DNA of 64,000 nt from Gammaproteobacteria bacterium. Lineage in GTDB: Bacteria; Pseudomonadota; Gammaproteobacteria; Xanthomonadales; SZUA-36. The DNA lies in contig JAUHYP010000001.1 in NCBI GenBank assembly GCA_030426265.1, positions 1 through 64,000 on the forward strand, in the 5' to 3' direction. Under the pieces are notes generated by a model, which was given only the letters and a program-made list of their open reading frames with translations, was not told the DNA's origin and did not search any database. Made by a program: the position numbers and the translations under genes. Positions 6,383 to 14,543 of this stretch are shown one piece after another (position 1 is the stretch's first letter; each line of letters starts with the position of its first letter).

Positions 6383-8250
6383 ACCGCAGAAACCTCACAT
6401 CCACCGGCAGCCTGGTCCTGCTGTTCGGGCTGTTCATCGCCCTGGTCATCCTCTCCGGCCTGCTGTTCAAGGGCTGGCGCCTGGACCTGACTGAGAACCG
6501 CGAGTTCACTCTCAGCGAGGGCACCGAGTCCGTCCTGGCCAACATGGCCGAGCCGGTGACGCTGTACCGCTTCTTTTCCGAGGACGCCAGCGGCGACCTG
6601 CCGCAGGTGCGCAGCTACGCGCGCTGGGTGGACGAACTGCTGGACGACATGGCCGACCGCAGCGGCGGCAAGCTGACCGTGCGTCGCATCGACCCGACGC
6701 CCTTCTCCCCGGAGGAGGACGAGGCGGCGCAGTTCGGCCTGCAGTCGGTCCCGGTCGGCGCCCTGGGAGATTCCCTGTACTTCGGCCTGGCCGGCTCCAA
6801 CTCCCTGGACGACGTGCAGGTCATCGCCTTCCTGAACCCGGCGAAGCAGGCCTTCCTGGAATACGACGTAGCCAAGCTCATCGCCACGCTGTCGCACCCG
6901 GAACAGCAGAAGGTCGGCCTGCTGGGCAGCCTGGACATGGCGCCCGGCTTCGACATGAACACCCAGCAGCCACGTCCGGCCTGGGTGATGCACGAGCAGC
7001 TCGACCAGCTGTTCGAGGTGGTCACGGTGCCGAACGACGCCGCGGCCTTCCCCGATGACCTGGACCTGCTCATGGTGGTGCACCCTAAGGCCCTGTCGGA
7101 CGCCATGCGCTATCGCATCGACCAGTTCGTGCTGGGCGGCGGGCGCCTGGTCGGCTTTGTCGACCCCTTCGCCGAGGCCGATCTCGGGGACAACCCCAAC
7201 GACCCTATGGCGCGCCTCAACGCCGGCAGCAGCTCCAGCCTGGACGGCCTGCTGGAGGCCTGGGGCGTGGGCTACGATCCGATGCGCGTGGCCGGTGACC
7301 CGCTGTACGCCCTGCAGGTGAACTCGCAGGCCAGCGTGCGGCCGGTGCGCCACCTGGCCATCCTCTCGCTGCCGCGCGACGGCATGAACGGCGACGACAT
7401 CGTCAGCGCCGACCTGGAGGCGGTGAACGTATCCAGCGCCGGCTGGTTCGAAGCACTGGAGGGCGCGTCGACGCAGTTCACGCCGCTGCTGCACACCAGC
7501 GAGAACGCCGGCGGGATCGACGCCAGCCGCCTGCGCTTCCTGGCCAACCCGGAAGACCTGCAGGCCGGCTTCACCTCGTCCGGCGACCCCTACGCCATCG
7601 CCGCCCGGATCACGGGCCCAGCCGCCTCCGCCTTCGCGGCGCCGCCGGCCGGCCTGGAGGGCGTCGCGCACCGTGAACAGGCCATCGACGGCGGCATCAA
7701 CGTCATCCTGTTCGCCGACACCGACCTGCTCACCGACCGGATGTGGGTCAGCAAGCAGAATTTCTTCGGCCAGACCGTGGTGAATGCCTTCGCCGACAAC
7801 GGTTCGCTGGTGGTCAATGCCGTCGACAACCTGCTCGGCACCGATGACCTGATCAGCATCCGCACCCGGGCCACCTCGGCCCGGCCCTTCGACCGGGTGG
7901 AGGAACTGCGCCTGGCGGCCGAGAGCCAGTACCGCGACACCGAGGAACGGCTGAACCTGGAACTGCAGGAAACCGAGCGCACCCTGGCCGAGATGCAGGC
8001 CCAGCGGGGCGACGGTGAACTGGGTATCCTCAACGAGGACCAGGCCGACGAGATCCAGCGCTTCCTGGATCGCCGCACCGAACTGCGCCGTGAACTGCGC
8101 GCTGTGCAGCACGAGCTGGACAAGGACATCGACGCCCTCGGCACCCGCCTGACGGTGCTCAACGTGGTCATCGTTCCGCTGGCCGTGATCATCGTGGCGC
8201 TGCTGGTCGGGCAGGCGCGTCGCCGTCGCCGCGAAGCGGCCGCGGCCTGA
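6379..8250 (+). CDS. GldG-like ABC transporter auxiliary protein
   Basis: 623 residues. An N-terminal membrane helix (GSLVLLFGLFIALVILSGLL) is followed by a long soluble, probably periplasmic, ABC_transp_aux/GldG-type region (from DLTENREFTLSEGTESVLAN to about residue 480). A coiled-coil stretch rich in Glu and Arg (TEERLNLELQETERTLAEMQ) leads to a C-terminal membrane helix (LNVVIVPLAVIIVALLVGQA) with a basic tail. This two-anchor architecture matches the GldG family. It is coupled to the permease upstream (4-bp overlap), and 10 nt separate it from the DUF4340 gene. It is probably the extracytoplasmic part of the exporter. Confidence 0.87.
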   Translation: MNRRNLTSTGSLVLLFGLFIALVILSGLLFKGWRLDLTENREFTLSEGTESVLANMAEPVTLYRFFSEDASGDLPQVRSYARWVDELLDDMADRSGGKLTVRRIDPTPFSPEEDEAAQFGLQSVPVGALGDSLYFGLAGSNSLDDVQVIAFLNPAKQAFLEYDVAKLIATLSHPEQQKVGLLGSLDMAPGFDMNTQQPRPAWVMHEQLDQLFEVVTVPNDAAAFPDDLDLLMVVHPKALSDAMRYRIDQFVLGGGRLVGFVDPFAEADLGDNPNDPMARLNAGSSSSLDGLLEAWGVGYDPMRVAGDPLYALQVNSQASVRPVRHLAILSLPRDGMNGDDIVSADLEAVNVSSAGWFEALEGASTQFTPLLHTSENAGGIDASRLRFLANPEDLQAGFTSSGDPYAIAARITGPAASAFAAPPAGLEGVAHREQAIDGGINVILFADTDLLTDRMWVSKQNFFGQTVVNAFADNGSLVVNAVDNLLGTDDLISIRTRATSARPFDRVEELRLAAESQYRDTEERLNLELQETERTLAEMQAQRGDGELGILNEDQADEIQRFLDRRTELRRELRAVQHELDKDIDALGTRLTVLNVVIVPLAVIIVALLVGQARRRRREAAAA

Positions 8251-8260
8251 GGAACGAACC

Positions 8261-9427
8261 ATGAGTCGCAAGCATTTTTCCTTCCTGGCCATCGCCCTGG
8301 TCCTCGTGCTCGGCGCGATCCTTTTGCTGCTCCCCGGCCAGACCGGACAGGAGCCCGGTGCGGAGTCTGCCGGCCTGCTCGAGGGCTACGCCGCGCGCGT
8401 GAATGACATCGACCGTGTGTCCGTGGTCGGCCCGGGAGACGCCGTGCTCGCCACGCTCGTGCGCGGCGACGAGGCCTGGCGGGTCGAGGAACTCTCCGGC
8501 TACCCGGCCGACCTCGCCGTGCTCCGCGAGGTGCTCGGTGGCCTGGCCGAGGCCGAGGTGATCGAGCCCAAGACGGCCAATCCCGACTACTACGCCCGCC
8601 TGGGCGTGGAGGACGTCACCTCGGAAGGCGCCGGTGGCCTGCGCCTGGACCTGTCGGCCGGCGCCGACAGCTGGTCCGTGATCGTCGGTGACGAGGCGCC
8701 GAACCGTGGCGGCCACTACCTGCGCGAAGCCGGCGCCGCCGCGAGCGTGTTGGCCGACTTCACTGCCGATGTTCCCGCCACGGCCTCCGGATGGGCCGAC
8801 GCCACGGTCATCGACCTGATGGCGGGGGAGGTCGCGGAAGTGCAGCTGACCCGGCCGGACGGCGAGACGCTGACCGCGCACAAGGTGAGCGCGGACCAGT
8901 CCGATTTCTCCCTGCTGGAACTGCCCGAGGGGCGGGAGAAGAAGTCTGCCTGGGCGGTCAATTCCCTGGGCAGTGCCCTGTCCACCCTCGACATGGAGTC
9001 CGTGCAACCCTTGGACGCCATCGACTGGACCGGGGCGATCGCCCTGCGCGCCGTGCGTTTCGATGGGCTGGAAGTCAACGGCCAGCTTGTTCGCCTTGGC
9101 GAAGCGGGCGATTGGCTGCGCCTGGAGGCGTCGGCGCCTTTCGCCGGTGAGGCCACGGACAACGATGCCGGCAGCGAAGCGCCGGCCCAGGCCGAGTCGG
9201 TCGGGGAACCGGAGGCGGCGCCAGCTGAGGACGTCGCGGACGGACCCGAGGGTATCGAAGCCGTTCCCGACGACGCCCCGAACCCGTCGGTCGCCGCCGC
9301 CGAGGCCATCAACGCACGGGTCGGCGGCTGGGCCTATCGCATCCCGGCCTTCAAGGCCGAGGCCATGGACAAGCGCCTGGAAGACCTGCTCAAGCCGCTG
9401 GCCGATGCGAGCCCGGACGCGCCCTGA
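8261..9427 (+). CDS. DUF4340 domain protein, exporter-associated
   Basis: 388 residues with one N-terminal membrane helix (FSFLAIALVLVLGAILLLLP) and an otherwise extracytoplasmic body. The segment GDAVLATLVRGDEAWRVEEL, then YPADLAVLREVLGGLAEAEV, and DYYARLGVED in the N-terminal half, are typical of DUF4340 proteins found as the last gene of GldAFG-like clusters. The C-terminal third contains a low-complexity Ala/Glu/Pro stretch (about residues 295-345) before a conserved-looking tail (AYRIPAFKAEAMDKRLEDLL). Function is unknown; the conserved position suggests a substrate-handling or envelope role with the exporter. Confidence 0.8.
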   Translation: MSRKHFSFLAIALVLVLGAILLLLPGQTGQEPGAESAGLLEGYAARVNDIDRVSVVGPGDAVLATLVRGDEAWRVEELSGYPADLAVLREVLGGLAEAEVIEPKTANPDYYARLGVEDVTSEGAGGLRLDLSAGADSWSVIVGDEAPNRGGHYLREAGAAASVLADFTADVPATASGWADATVIDLMAGEVAEVQLTRPDGETLTAHKVSADQSDFSLLELPEGREKKSAWAVNSLGSALSTLDMESVQPLDAIDWTGAIALRAVRFDGLEVNGQLVRLGEAGDWLRLEASAPFAGEATDNDAGSEAPAQAESVGEPEAAPAEDVADGPEGIEAVPDDAPNPSVAAAEAINARVGGWAYRIPAFKAEAMDKRLEDLLKPLADASPDAP

Positions 9428-9485
9428 GATGCCTTACAGCATGAAGGAAACCCGCTGACATGCGACCCGCCGCGTTGACCCGCCC

Positions 9486-10127
9486 ATGAGCCGCCTGCGC
9501 TTCAACTGGGCCGAGGCGCGGACGCATTTGCGGGCCAGTTGCCCGCCCCTGAAACAGTTCATCGACGGCTTCGGCGCGCGCCGCTACGCGGTGCCGCGTG
9601 GCGTGGACCTGTTCCAGGCCCTGGCGCATTCCATTGCCTACCAGCAGCTGTCCGGCAAGGCCGCGGGTACCATCTACGGACGATACGAGGCGCTGTTCGA
9701 GGACGGGGTTCCGAACCCGCGTGGCACGCTCACCCTCGGCGAGGACGCCCTGCGGGCCACCGGCCTGTCACGGGCCAAGACCGCGGCCATCCTGGATCTC
9801 GCCCGGCACATCGAAGAGGGCGAGTTGCCCGGCACGCGACGCCTGGGCCGCATGCCCGACACGGAGGTGATCGATGCCCTCTGCCGCGTGCGCGGCATCG
9901 GCCCGTGGACGGCGCAGATGCACCTGATCTTTCACCTGGGCCGTCCCGACGTGATGCCGGCCACCGACCTGGGTGTGCAGAAAGGGGTGATGAACGTGTA
10001 TGGCCTGGACGCCCTGCCGGCGCCGGGTGCATTGCTGGAACGCACCGCCCACCTGGCGCCGTACCGTTCCGCGGCGGCCTGGTACTTCTGGCGGGCCTCG
10101 GAGGTCGAGCCGCCGGAAGGCGCCTGA
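9486..10127 (+). CDS. DNA-3-methyladenine glycosylase II-like (AlkA family, HhH-GPD)
   Basis: 213 residues. The protein corresponds to the catalytic HhH-GPD part of AlkA without the N-terminal Ada-like half. It carries the early motif HSIAYQQLSGKAA, the helix-hairpin-helix LCRVRGIGPWTAQMHLI and the catalytic Asp in MPATDLGVQKG. Such enzymes remove N3- and N7-alkylated purines from DNA. The length fits single-domain AlkA/Mag1-type glycosylases. It follows the exporter operon after a 58-bp gap and is probably an independent unit. Confidence 0.9.
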   Translation: MSRLRFNWAEARTHLRASCPPLKQFIDGFGARRYAVPRGVDLFQALAHSIAYQQLSGKAAGTIYGRYEALFEDGVPNPRGTLTLGEDALRATGLSRAKTAAILDLARHIEEGELPGTRRLGRMPDTEVIDALCRVRGIGPWTAQMHLIFHLGRPDVMPATDLGVQKGVMNVYGLDALPAPGALLERTAHLAPYRSAAAWYFWRASEVEPPEGA

Positions 10128-10211
10128 CCCCGTGTCCTGGGGCCCTGGTACAACCCGCCCTATGCGATCGCCCGGATGGTTGCCCGGGCCAGGTACATCA
10201 GGTCAGCGCCA

Positions 10212-11465
10212 TCAGGGCAGGAACAGGCCCTTGAAGAAGAAGAACAGGATGATCGCGAGGATGCCGCCGGCCGGCAGGGTCACGATCCAGGACAGGAAGA
10301 TGTTGCCGACCACGCGCAGGTTGATGGCTTCCATGCCGCGGGCGAAGCCCACGCCCAGCACGGCGCCCACCAGGGTGTGGGTGGTGGATATCGGAATCCC
10401 CGTGCCGGAAGCGATGACGACGGTGGTCGCCGCGGCCAGTTCCGCGGCAAAACCGCGTGATGGGGTCAGTTCCGTGATCTTCTTGCCAACCGTGCGAATG
10501 ACCTTGAAGCCATAGGTAGCCAGGCCGAGAACGATGCCCGTGGCGCCGAGCAGCAGCACCCAGTTAGGCAGCGCCGACTTGGCGGTCACCGCGCCGGTGG
10601 ACACCACGCTGACCACGGCCGCCACCGGGCCGATGGCGTTGGCCACGTCGTTGGAGCCGTGGGCGAAAGCCATGCCGCAGGCGGTGAAGATCATCAACAC
10701 GCCGAAGATGCGCTCCACGTTGCGAAAGCGAAATTCCTCGTCGTCGGACTCGGGCAGTTTCAGCCGGGAAATCAGCACGATGCCGATGGTCATCGTGGCC
10801 AGGCCGGTCAACACGGCCACGCCGTAGGACTGCAGCAGGGTGAGCTCGAGGTCCAGGTGCGTCAGGCCCTTGAAGATGGTCACCAGGGCCATCACGAAGC
10901 CCACGACAAAGATGTAGATCGGTACGTAGCGCCGTGCGCTCTGCAGGGGGTCGTCCTTGCGCAGGATCAGCTTCTGCACGGACTGGAACAGGAAGAAGGC
11001 GATGAAGCCGGACATCAGCGGCGAAACCACCCAGGAGGCCGCAATCTTGCCCACCTCGGCCCACTGTACCGAGGCCACGCCCATGCCGGCCACCGCGAAG
11101 CCGACGATGGCCCCGACGATGGAGTGGGTGGTCGATACCGGCCAGCCCTTGCGCGAGGCGATCGCCAGCCAGATGGCCGCCGCCAGCAGCGCCGATAGCA
11201 TGCCGAAAACCAGCAGCTCCGGCGCATTGATCACGTACTCCTCGCTGATGATTCCCTTGCGGATGGTCGAGGTGACCTGTCCGCCGGCGAGGTAGGCCCC
11301 GGCGAACTCGAACACGGCGGCCACCACGATGGCCTGCTTGATGGTCAGGGCCCGGGCGCCGACGGAAGTGGCCATCGCGTTGGCTACGTCGTTCGCGCCG
11401 ATGCCCCAGGCCATGAACAGGCCGAACGCCGCCGCCAGGATCAGGTACCAGGTGCCGTAGTCCAT
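10212..11465 (-). CDS. pitA: inorganic phosphate transporter, PiT family
   Basis: 417 residues, about ten transmembrane helices. Both halves carry the PiT signature: GIGANDVANAMATSVGARAL near the N-terminus and AHGSNDVANAIGPVAAVVSV in the second half. These proteins are low-affinity phosphate/cation symporters in the inner membrane. The gene follows the DUF47 gene with an 18-bp gap, the usual pairing, and points away from the pst operon. I saw no PhoB box in front of the pair, which fits expression when phosphate is plentiful. Specificity for phosphate is inferred from the family and neighbourhood. Confidence 0.92.
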   Translation of the reverse strand: MDYGTWYLILAAAFGLFMAWGIGANDVANAMATSVGARALTIKQAIVVAAVFEFAGAYLAGGQVTSTIRKGIISEEYVINAPELLVFGMLSALLAAAIWLAIASRKGWPVSTTHSIVGAIVGFAVAGMGVASVQWAEVGKIAASWVVSPLMSGFIAFFLFQSVQKLILRKDDPLQSARRYVPIYIFVVGFVMALVTIFKGLTHLDLELTLLQSYGVAVLTGLATMTIGIVLISRLKLPESDDEEFRFRNVERIFGVLMIFTACGMAFAHGSNDVANAIGPVAAVVSVVSTGAVTAKSALPNWVLLLGATGIVLGLATYGFKVIRTVGKKITELTPSRGFAAELAAATTVVIASGTGIPISTTHTLVGAVLGVGFARGMEAINLRVVGNIFLSWIVTLPAGGILAIILFFFFKGLFLP

Positions 11466-11483
11466 TGTTGTCGTTCCCCAGGA

Positions 11484-12161
11484 TTAACGAGCGAGGGTCA
11501 GTTGCAGACGGCTGCCCACGCGTTGTGCGCAATCGGCGATGTCGGCCGTGAGCTCGATGAGCTTGTACAGGAACATCGCTTTTACCGGCGGGAGGTCGTC
11601 CTCCATGCCCATCAGGATGCTGAACAGCTTCGCCGCCTGTTCGTCGGTCTGGTGTTCGAGGTCATCCAGCTCGTTCAGCATCTTCTTGATGCGTTTGCGT
11701 TCGGTCTTGTCGAAGCCGGTTTCGATGAGTTCGTCCAGCTCCCGGATGGCCTTGTGCGCGTGCTTGCAGGCCGCGATGCTGGTCGAGATCAATTCCTGGT
11801 ACCCGGGGCGCAGGGGTTCCGGAATTTCCATCCCGCGCCCGTCCACCAGGCCCGTGATGTCGCGGACCACGCCAGCCACCTTGTCCTGCATGGCCAGAAT
11901 CTCGAGAATGTCCCGCCGGTCGAAGGGCATGAACAGCGTCGTTGGCAGATGCAGGCGGATGTCCTTCTTGAGCTTGTCCGCCTTGTGCTCGAAGTCCACG
12001 ATTTCGCCGTGAAGGACGTGGCGCCGTTCGGCGTCGCCCGCCAGGACGGCATCGAAGAAGGGTTGCAGATGGGCCACGCATTCCACCACTTTCCCCATGT
12101 GTTCCTGGATGGGGCCGATGGGCGAAGAGGCGAAAATGCCTGAGAGGTATCCTCCGACCAT
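11484..12161 (-). CDS. DUF47 / PhoU-like Pit accessory protein
   Basis: 225 residues, all-helical and charged. It begins MVGGYLSGIFASSPIGPIQE and contains the DUF47 (TIGR00153-like) pattern FMPFDRRDILEILAMQDKVA and DDLEHQTDEQAAKLF. The family is a distant relative of PhoU and is nearly always encoded beside Pit-type transporters, whose activity it is thought to control. I chose the ATG at 12161 (AGGA eight nucleotides upstream) over one 36 bp further out. Only 111 bp separate it from the divergent pstC. Confidence 0.9.
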   Translation of the reverse strand: MVGGYLSGIFASSPIGPIQEHMGKVVECVAHLQPFFDAVLAGDAERRHVLHGEIVDFEHKADKLKKDIRLHLPTTLFMPFDRRDILEILAMQDKVAGVVRDITGLVDGRGMEIPEPLRPGYQELISTSIAACKHAHKAIRELDELIETGFDKTERKRIKKMLNELDDLEHQTDEQAAKLFSILMGMEDDLPPVKAMFLYKLIELTADIADCAQRVGSRLQLTLAR

Positions 12162-12221
12162 GTCGGGTTCCTGCTGGTGTGGGCTGTGGGAGGGCATACA
12201 GCCTAACAGTTTTCGCCCTGA

Positions 12222-12266
12222 CTGTTACATTGGTGTTACAAGGCTGTCACATTTCGAGCATACCCT
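12222..12266 (+). promoter_or_regulatory. PhoB-dependent promoter of the pst operon
   Basis: Three 7-mers in 11-bp register, CTGTTAC (12222), GTGTTAC (12233) and CTGTCAC (12244), match the Pho-box half-site consensus CTGTCAT/C. Ten nucleotides after the last one lies TACCCT (12261-12266), a plausible -10 for a PhoB-activated promoter. The spacing equals that of the other Pho boxes in this window. The predicted start of transcription is at or one base from the A of the pstC ATG (12273). Confidence 0.8.
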
Positions 12267-12272
12267 GTCGAC

Positions 12273-14519
12273 ATGAAGAATCACCCGCTCGCGCGCCTGC
12301 CCGCTGAGCACCGGCAAACCGAGCGGATTCAGGCGCTGCGGGGCCGGAAAGACCGTGCGGCGCGCTGGATCATCACCATCGGTGGCATCGGCGTCGTGGC
12401 GGCGATGTTGCTCATACTGGCCTACCTGGTCTGGGTCGTGCTGCCACTGTTCGGCGGCGCCGGGGCGAGCGTGGAAGTTCTCGGCCAGCGACCGGCCTGG
12501 GACGGCGGCACCCGCCACCTGGCCATCGACGAGCGGGGCGATCTCGCACTGCGCTTCGACGACCAGGGGGGTGTCGACGCATTCCGCCTGCCGGGCCTGG
12601 AATCCATCGAGCGACTGCGCCTGCCCCTGGCCGAAGGACGGCGCATCACCGCGATCGCTGCCGATCTGCATTCCCAGGGCTTCCTGGCCGCCGGCCTCGA
12701 TGACGGCCAGGTGCTGTTGCTGCGCCACGACTTCGAGCGCCTTCCGGGCCGGCCGGGCGTCGCTCGCGACGTGGTCACGGAGCTGACCTTTCCCTACGGC
12801 GAGGCGCCGCGCCACTTCGCGCGCACGGCCATCGACCATCTTGCGGTTTCCGAACGGGACGGGCGTTTGCTGGTTGCGGCTCTCGCCGGTCGGCGCCTGG
12901 GGGTGGAAGCCGGGACATCGCGGACGGATTTCCTGACGGGCGAGACGCTGCTGGACAGCCAGTTCCAGGGCGTCGACCTCGAGTTCCCCCCCGCCGGTCT
13001 CGCTGTCGATGGCAACCATCGCTGGGTCTACGTGGGCGATGATGGCGGGCGCCTGCATCGTTTCGACCTGCCGGGACTCGAGCCCTCGGGCGTGCTGGCG
13101 CTCGGCGAGGCGCCGCTGACCGCGGTGGCCGGTCTGCTCGGCGGGGTCTCGGTGGTGGCCGGTGACGCGTCCGGACGGGTATTCCAGGCCTTTCCCGTGC
13201 GCGGGGACGACGGGGCGTTCGAGCTTCGGCTGATCCGCGAATTCGAAGGCATGGGCGCGCCGGTGACCGACCTGCTGCCGGAATTGCGTCGCCGCGGCTT
13301 CGTCGCCGTGAGCGACGCGGGCCGGGTGGGGGTGTACCACAGCACCGCGGGACGCAAGGTGCTGGAACAGCCGCTGCCGGTGAGCGACGCCAAGGCCCTG
13401 GCCTTCGCGCCGCGCGCGGAACAGCTGCTGGCGGTGGGCGGAGACGGCGCCGTGGCGCGCCTGCTGATCGACAATCCGCATCCCGAGGCGACGGTCAGTA
13501 CGCTCTGGCGCAAGACCTGGTACGAAAACTACGACGAGCCGCGCCACATCTGGCAGTCCACGGCCGCGAACGTCGATTTCGAACCCAAGTTCAGCCTCGC
13601 CCCCCTGGCGCTGGGCACCCTGAAAGCCGCCCTGTTCGCGATGCTCTTCGCCGTGCCCTTGGCGCTGATGGGGGCGACCTACACGGCGGTGTTCATGGCC
13701 CCGGAACTGCGCCGCAAGGTGAAACCCGCCGTGGAGCTGATGGCGGCCCTCCCTACGGTCATCCTGGGCTTCCTGGCGGGCCTGTGGCTGGCGCCGTTCA
13801 TCGAACAGCACCTGGCCGGCCTCTTCGCCATGCTGCTGGTGCTGCCTCTGGGCCTGCTCCTGTTCGCCTTCGCCTGGACCCACACGCCGTTCCGGCGCCA
13901 TGCGCCCTGGTCCCGCGGCTGGGAGCCGGTGGTGCTGGTCCCGGTGATCGTGGCCCTGATGGCCCTGTCCCTGTGGCTGGCGGAACCGCTGGAGCTGTGG
14001 TTCTTCGGGCGTGACCTGCGCGAATGGCTTGGACAGGTGGCCGGTGTCGGATACGACCAGCGCAACGCCATCGTCGTCGGCATCGCCATGGGCATCTCGG
14101 TGGTCCCCTTGATCTTCTCCATCGCCGAGGACGCGCTGCACGCCGTGCCCACCAGCCTCAGCGACGGTTCGCTGGCCCTGGGCGCCACGCGCTGGCAGTC
14201 GCTGTTGTGGATCGTGCTGCCCACCGCCAGCCCCGGCATTTTCTCCGGCCTGATGATTGGCCTGGGCCGCGCCGTGGGCGAGACCATGATCGTGCTGATG
14301 GCCACCGGCAACACGCCGCTCATGAGCTGGAATCCCTTCGAGGGCATGCGCACCCTGTCGGCCAACATCGCCATCGAGATGCCCGAGTCCTCGGTGGCCG
14401 GAACGCATTTCCGTGTCCTGTTCCTCTCGGCGCTGGTGCTGTTCGTGTTCACCTTCATCGTCAACACCGTGGCGGAGGTGGTGCGCCAGCGCCTGCGCCG
14501 CCGCTACGCGTCGCTGTGA
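12273..14519 (+). CDS. pstC: phosphate ABC transporter permease PstC, long form
   Basis: 748 residues against roughly 320 for E. coli PstC. After a cytoplasmic N-terminus and one membrane helix (about residues 32-58) comes a periplasmic region of about 380 residues with repeated blade-like beta motifs (GDDGGRLHRFDLPGLEPSG; VSDAGRVGVYHSTAGRKV), probably a beta-propeller. The permease domain starts near residue 444; its ABC-coupling loop is [20 protein letters not shown]. Long PstC forms are known in other gammaproteobacteria. No pstS precedes it; pstS lies at 36823-37824. There is no Shine-Dalgarno sequence, and the -10 is 6 nt from the ATG, so the mRNA may be leaderless. First gene of pstC-pstA-pstB-phoU, under a Pho box. 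Confidence 0.92.
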   Translation: MKNHPLARLPAEHRQTERIQALRGRKDRAARWIITIGGIGVVAAMLLILAYLVWVVLPLFGGAGASVEVLGQRPAWDGGTRHLAIDERGDLALRFDDQGGVDAFRLPGLESIERLRLPLAEGRRITAIAADLHSQGFLAAGLDDGQVLLLRHDFERLPGRPGVARDVVTELTFPYGEAPRHFARTAIDHLAVSERDGRLLVAALAGRRLGVEAGTSRTDFLTGETLLDSQFQGVDLEFPPAGLAVDGNHRWVYVGDDGGRLHRFDLPGLEPSGVLALGEAPLTAVAGLLGGVSVVAGDASGRVFQAFPVRGDDGAFELRLIREFEGMGAPVTDLLPELRRRGFVAVSDAGRVGVYHSTAGRKVLEQPLPVSDAKALAFAPRAEQLLAVGGDGAVARLLIDNPHPEATVSTLWRKTWYENYDEPRHIWQSTAANVDFEPKFSLAPLALGTLKAALFAMLFAVPLALMGATYTAVFMAPELRRKVKPAVELMAALPTVILGFLAGLWLAPFIEQHLAGLFAMLLVLPLGLLLFAFAWTHTPFRRHAPWSRGWEPVVLVPVIVALMALSLWLAEPLELWFFGRDLREWLGQVAGVGYDQRNAIVVGIAMGISVVPLIFSIAEDALHAVPTSLSDGSLALGATRWQSLLWIVLPTASPGIFSGLMIGLGRAVGETMIVLMATGNTPLMSWNPFEGMRTLSANIAIEMPESSVAGTHFRVLFLSALVLFVFTFIVNTVAEVVRQRLRRRYASL

Positions 14520-14543
14520 GGATGATTGCGTGAGGCGTCGGAC

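Noticed and set aside
12162-12272. Loss of pstS from the pst operon
   Set aside because: At first it looked as if the binding protein was missing, but a full pstS lies at 36823-37824 in the phoB-phoR cluster.
12162-12272. Pho box controlling the Pit/DUF47 pair
   Set aside because: The 7-mers and -10 in this gap read only towards pstC; no comparable array faces the minus-strand genes.
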